From an uncultured Clostridia bacterium (lineage in GTDB: Bacteria > Bacillota > Clostridia > Christensenellales > Borkfalkiaceae): DNA of 6,679 nt. Of the stretch, positions 5,258 through 6,679 are shown piece by piece (position 1 is the stretch's first letter; every line of letters begins with the position of its first letter). The translations under genes and the position numbers were made by a program. A model generated the notes under the pieces. That model was not told where the DNA came from, made no database searches, and was given only the letters and a program-made list of their open reading frames with translations. The stretch lies in the NCBI GenBank assembly GCA_944354085.1, contig CALVPW010000074.1, forward strand, positions 1 to 6,679, given 5' to 3'.

Positions 5258-6096
5258 TCATCGACGGGAAAAAGACGGCGGCGGACGTCCGCGCGGAACT
5301 TAAAATGCAAACGGCGGCGTTCGAAGCGCAATACGGCAAAAAAGTCGGGCTTGCCGTCGTGCTCGTGGGCGAAGACCCCGCGTCGCAGGTATACGTCCGC
5401 AATAAGATCAAGGGCTGCGAAGAGGCGGGCATCCGCTCGTTCGCACATTATCTTCCCGCAGACGCCGCGCAAAATGAGGTCGAAGACCTTGTTTCGGCGC
5501 TTGCCGAGGACGAAAACGTGCACGGCATCCTCGTGCAGCTCCCGCTTCCCGAACACCTCGACGAAGCGCGCATCCTCGCCCGCATCCCCGCCGAAAAGGA
5601 CGTCGACGGATTTTCCGCCGAGAACATCGGCAGGCTCGCTTTGAAGGAAGAGGGCACCGTCGCCTGCACGCCGCTCGGCGTGATGGAACTTTTGAAGCGC
5701 TATGCGATCGACGTCAAAGGCAAGCGCGCCGTCGTCGTGGGGCGGAGCAATATCGTCGGCCGCCCGATGGCGCTGCTTCTTTTGAATGCCGATGCGACGG
5801 TCACCGTCTGCCATTCGCGCACGCGCGATCTGAAAAACGAATGCCTGCAAGCGGATATCCTTGTCGCCGCCATCGGAAAGCCCAAATTCATCACCGCGGA
5901 TATGGTCAAAGAGGGCGCCGTCGTCATCGACGTGGGCATCAACCGCGTGGACGGCAAACTCGTCGGCGACGTCGATTACGAGGCGGTCGCGCCCAAAGCG
6001 TCGTATATTACCCCCGTTCCGGGCGGCGTAGGCCCCATGACGATCGCCATGCTCTTGAAGAACGCCGTTTCCTGCGCGAAGAGGGCGGTCAGATGA
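5254..6096 (+). CDS. folD: FolD, methylenetetrahydrofolate dehydrogenase/cyclohydrolase
   Basis: Bifunctional cytosolic enzyme that interconverts 5,10-methylene-, 5,10-methenyl- and 10-formyl-tetrahydrofolate using NADP+, supplying one-carbon units for purines and formyl-Met-tRNA. The protein has 280 residues, the usual length. The active site is clear: LVGEDPASQVYVRNK (37-51) with Tyr47 and the catalytic Lys51, GILVQLPLPEHL (91-102) with Gln95, and KDVDGF (115-120). The Rossmann part shows CTPLGVMELL (138-147), VVVGRSNIVGRPMA (160-173), VCHSRT (185-190), ADILVAAIGKP (200-210) and GAVVIDVGIN (221-230). The signature TPVPGGVGPMTIAMLL lies at 253-268. No key residue is missing. It begins in an ATGA overlap with nusB, with GGGAGG about 12 bases upstream, and ends in an ATGA overlap with ispA. 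Confidence 0.98.
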   Translation: MIIDGKKTAADVRAELKMQTAAFEAQYGKKVGLAVVLVGEDPASQVYVRNKIKGCEEAGIRSFAHYLPADAAQNEVEDLVSALAEDENVHGILVQLPLPEHLDEARILARIPAEKDVDGFSAENIGRLALKEEGTVACTPLGVMELLKRYAIDVKGKRAVVVGRSNIVGRPMALLLLNADATVTVCHSRTRDLKNECLQADILVAAIGKPKFITADMVKEGAVVIDVGINRVDGKLVGDVDYEAVAPKASYITPVPGGVGPMTIAMLLKNAVSCAKRAVR

Positions 6097-6679
6097 CGTT
6101 CGAAGAAAAATACGAAGAATACCGCGCGCATTTCGAGGAATATCTCTCTTCTGCCTGCGCGTCCATGGCGTTTTCGCCTGCCATCCTCACGGAGAGCATG
6201 CGCTATTCTCTGCTTTCGGGCGGGAAGCGCGTGCGCCCCGTGCTCTTTTTTGCCGCGCTCCAAGCGTTCGGGCTCGACTATCACGGCGAGGAGGTGCTGG
6301 CGTTCGCGCTCGAATGCATCCATACCTACTCGCTCATCCATGACGATCTTCCCGCCATGGACGACGACGACATGCGCCGCGGCAGACCTTCCAACCACAA
6401 AGTTTTTGGCGAAGCCAATGCCATTTTGGCAGGCGACGCGCTGCTGTCGTATGCCTTTGACCTTCTTTTAGCGCAAGCGGGACGGAGCGGGCGGCATCTT
6501 TCCGCCGCGCGGACGCTCTCCAAAGCCGCGGGCGCCGAAGGGATGGTCGCAGGGCAGTCCGCCGACCTTTTATATACGGGAAAAAACGGCGGCGAAGAGG
6601 AACTCGCCTTTATCTACCGCAACAAGACGGGGCGGCTGATGGCTGCGCCCGTTGCGATGGCGGCGGATCTTGCGGGAAG
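6093..6679 (+). CDS. ispA: IspA-type farnesyl diphosphate synthase (3' end missing)
   Basis: Trans-prenyltransferase that condenses isopentenyl diphosphate with DMAPP and then GPP, giving farnesyl diphosphate for undecaprenyl and quinone lipids. The window holds the first 195 residues of about 290-300. Visible motifs are the substrate-binding GGKRVRP (43-49), the first Asp-rich motif DDLPAMDDDDMRRGRP (84-99; Mg-binding Asp84, Asp85 and Asp90), GDALL (114-118), GMVAGQSADL (150-159) and KTGRLMAAPV (177-186). The stretch HTYSLIHDD, with Tyr five residues and Ser four residues before the motif, matches bacterial farnesyl rather than geranylgeranyl synthases. The second Asp-rich motif lies beyond the edge. 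Tyr174 occupies the site where relatives usually have His (IHxxKTG). The start is in an ATGA overlap with folD, with GAGG at 6081-6084. Confidence 0.95.
   Translation, partial: MTFEEKYEEYRAHFEEYLSSACASMAFSPAILTESMRYSLLSGGKRVRPVLFFAALQAFGLDYHGEEVLAFALECIHTYSLIHDDLPAMDDDDMRRGRPSNHKVFGEANAILAGDALLSYAFDLLLAQAGRSGRHLSAARTLSKAAGAEGMVAGQSADLLYTGKNGGEEELAFIYRNKTGRLMAAPVAMAADLAG

Noticed and set aside
1..6679. Search for a novel mobile, defence or CRISPR-type system
   Set aside because: Every long forward frame of good quality belongs to a known family, all genes lie on one strand in a conserved order, and no repeats, transposase or integrase were seen.

Overview
The window carries a stretch of endospore-former (Bacillota) chromosome, read entirely on the + strand. 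It runs from the mother-cell sporulation operon spoIIIA into a block of housekeeping genes. The DNA is GC-rich with a GC-biased third codon position. Protein-level resemblance and gene order suggest a GC-rich member of the class Clostridia rather than a Bacillus. I cannot name a genus from the sequence alone.

Layout: spoIIIAA (5' end cut off by the window), spoIIIAB, spoIIIAC, spoIIIAD, spoIIIAE, spoIIIAF, spoIIIAG and spoIIIAH occupy 1-4371. Consecutive genes from AA to AG overlap by 1 to 14 bases; AH follows AG after 23 bases. A short AT-rich gap (4372-4440) holds a likely extended -10 promoter. It opens a second transcription unit: an Asp23/YqhY-family gene, nusB, folD and ispA, the last running off the right edge. 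A 9-bp perfect hairpin lies between the Asp23-family gene and nusB. No stretch of 300 bases is without a gene, and I see no tRNA, rRNA, CRISPR array, insertion sequence or phage gene.

How the genes work together: SpoIIIAA-AH are the mother-cell components of the SpoIIIA-SpoIIQ channel (feeding tube) that joins the mother cell to the engulfed forespore and supports late forespore transcription. AA is the cytosolic ATPase. AB to AE are membrane components. AF, AG and AH carry ring-building-type domains that face the intermembrane space. The downstream genes serve general growth: a small Asp23-family protein, transcription antitermination (NusB), one-carbon folate metabolism (FolD) and prenyl diphosphate synthesis (IspA).

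The order matches the known Bacillus subtilis neighbourhood (spoIIIA, accB, accC, yqhY, nusB, folD, xseA, xseB, ispA), but accBC and xseAB are absent. I found no previously undescribed system. The points most worth a second look are an unusually short SpoIIIAG that seems to lack the usual insertion in its ring-building domain, the compacted gene order, a 16-bp AT palindrome inside spoIIIAF, and the hairpin before nusB.
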